The position numbers and the translations under genes were made by a program. 35,473 bases of DNA from Ignavibacteriales bacterium (GTDB lineage: Bacteria > Bacteroidota > Ignavibacteria > Ignavibacteriales > Melioribacteraceae): NCBI GenBank assembly GCA_016177735.1, contig JACOUS010000024.1:1-35473 (forward strand). Reading direction: 5' to 3'. Every line of letters starts with the position of its first letter. Position 1 is the first letter of the stretch. This document shows, in pieces, positions 34,412 to 35,473 of this stretch. The notes under the pieces are model-generated. The model worked only from the letters and a program-made list of their open reading frames with translations. It did not search any database and was not told the DNA's origin.

Positions 34412-35473
34412 CTATTTCAGAAGAATCATTTTCTTTGACTGAACAAACTCTCCGGTCGAAATTGTGTATATGTAAGTTCCGGTAGCTACTTTTTTACCGA
34501 AATCATTTTTGCCGTCCCATTCAACTTTATACATACCCGGTGCTTGTTCGGAATTGAGTAAGCTTCTTACTTCCCTTCCGAGTATATCATAAATCTTGAG
34601 CGATACATTGCTCTGTTTCGGCAAAGCATAACTAATCACAGTTGCTGGGTTAAACGGGTTCGGATAATTTTGGAACAGAGTATATTGAACCGGGATTGCT
34701 TCTTCAGTTTCCACATCAACAAGATCGAGTTTACGAACTTCGAGAAGATCGCAATAAATTGTTCCTTTAAATCTTCCGAGAGGATGTAATCTTACCGATA
34801 TCGATTTCGCTCCTTCTTGTACCGGTACATCTACATAAAATTGCATCCAGTCAAATGATGTTACTGACGGGAATTTCAACGGAATATCTCTCGACCAAAA
34901 TTCTCCCCAGCCTTCGTTGTTACCTGATGTATTATGAAAAATAGGTGTTATTCCAAAACTTGCTTGGTCGCCAATCTGCGACATTTCAACCGGATCGAGA
35001 TTTTGTGCTTTCAACCAAACAGAAACTCGAAGAACATCTCCCGGTTTTGCATCTTTCAATGCAGTGATATCATAACTATTCGAAGTTACTCTACCGGATG
35101 GAGTTGATGCATCAAGCAAATATTTTTTCGTGCCGACAAATCCGTCATGCGTACCCGGTAAGTTCTCGAACTTCAAACTGTACTTTCCTTGATATGATTC
35201 TTCATCGGTTATCTTCGTGTTTTCGTAGCCGTCACTCAATCTTCCGTCATTGCCTCCGCCCGGCGGCAACCAGTAGAACCAGCCGGTCGGAACGCCTACC
35301 TGGGTGTTCCAGTCTTGACCCGCCCACGATCCGTTGCGTCCGTACAACATAAAATCATCTGCCCATACCGTGCCCGTTGCATTCTTGCCGGCTACGAACT
35401 TTATTATTGTCGTGTAGGAGTCTTCAGGTAATATTGCACTGCCTACTGCATTTGTATCGGCTATCCAGCCGCT
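34412..35473 (-). CDS. T9SS-exported surface protein, C-terminal part (gene continues beyond the window)
   Basis: The frame is open to the right edge (residues SGWIADTNAVGSAILPEDSY precede an internal Met at 35350), so the start lies outside. What is visible is a beta-rich region like the end of a carbohydrate-binding module (TVWADDFMLYG), a second jelly-roll-like domain (WFYWLPPGGGNDGRLSDG, SYQGKYSLKFENLPG, WMQFYVDVPVQEGAKSISVR, GTIYCDLLEVRKL), and a canonical T9SS sorting domain (LFQNYPNPFNPATVISYALP, VSLKIYDILGREVRSLLN, ending KKMILLK). The role is probably a surface-anchored glycan-binding protein or enzyme of the same locus. The catalytic part, if any, is missing. It is 140 bp upstream of the receptor gene. 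Confidence 0.85.
   Translation of the reverse strand, partial: SGWIADTNAVGSAILPEDSYTTIIKFVAGKNATGTVWADDFMLYGRNGSWAGQDWNTQVGVPTGWFYWLPPGGGNDGRLSDGYENTKITDEESYQGKYSLKFENLPGTHDGFVGTKKYLLDASTPSGRVTSNSYDITALKDAKPGDVLRVSVWLKAQNLDPVEMSQIGDQASFGITPIFHNTSGNNEGWGEFWSRDIPLKFPSVTSFDWMQFYVDVPVQEGAKSISVRLHPLGRFKGTIYCDLLEVRKLDLVDVETEEAIPVQYTLFQNYPNPFNPATVISYALPKQSNVSLKIYDILGREVRSLLNSEQAPGMYKVEWDGKNDFGKKVATGTYIYTISTGEFVQSKKMILLK

Overview
The window looks like a chromosomal segment from a member of Ignavibacteria (Bacteroidota/Chlorobi lineage) or a close relative. The main evidence is the type IX secretion (T9SS) C-terminal sorting domain with its NYPNPFNP motif in two proteins, a PorV/PorQ-family barrel, a TonB-dependent receptor with an N-terminal carboxypeptidase-regulatory-like domain, no SusD lipoprotein beside it, and fairly A+T-rich DNA. 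The lineage is inferred from protein style and not from a marker gene.

The left edge (about 1-2470) is a small accessory zone. It holds the 5' end of a tyrosine recombinase running off the window, an intact recombinase with the hallmarks of integron integrases (IntI), and a BrnT/BrnA toxin-antitoxin locus in which the antitoxin is intact and the toxin is broken by two in-frame stops. Several palindromes lie between these genes.

From 2475 to the right end every gene is on the minus strand and nearly all concern glycan use. In transcription order (right to left) they are: a partial T9SS-exported surface protein; TonB-dependent receptor; large T9SS-exported surface protein; PorV-like barrel; SurA/PrsA-like periplasmic chaperone; ABC sugar-binding lipoprotein and two permeases; GH130 phosphorylase; secreted (alpha/alpha)-barrel-like protein; second GH130; secreted (alpha/alpha)6 glycosidase-like protein; GH2 beta-mannosidase; T9SS-exported multidomain protein; and the MsmK/UgpC-type ATPase. 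From 34272 to 9804 no gap exceeds about 100 bp, so thirteen genes probably form one transcription unit of about 24.5 kb. Downstream are a NagB-like/PIG-L fusion protein and a fucose module (RhaB-type kinase, class II aldolase, L-fucose isomerase).

Proposed pathway (inference): a glycan is captured and cut at the surface by T9SS proteins and the receptor, trimmed further in the periplasm, and imported by the ABC system. It is then broken down in the cytoplasm by GH130 phosphorolysis and beta-mannosidase, with L-fucose going to DHAP plus L-lactaldehyde and an amino sugar handled by the NagB-like protein. Mannose, fucose and amino sugar together would fit a core-fucosylated N-glycan or a similar heteroglycan, but the substrate is not proven by the sequence.

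Intergenic spaces are rich in short palindromic or tandem repeat elements of several unrelated families. Three such elements also sit in frame inside the sorting domain of one gene. No rRNA, tRNA, CRISPR array or transcriptional regulator other than BrnA was recognised.
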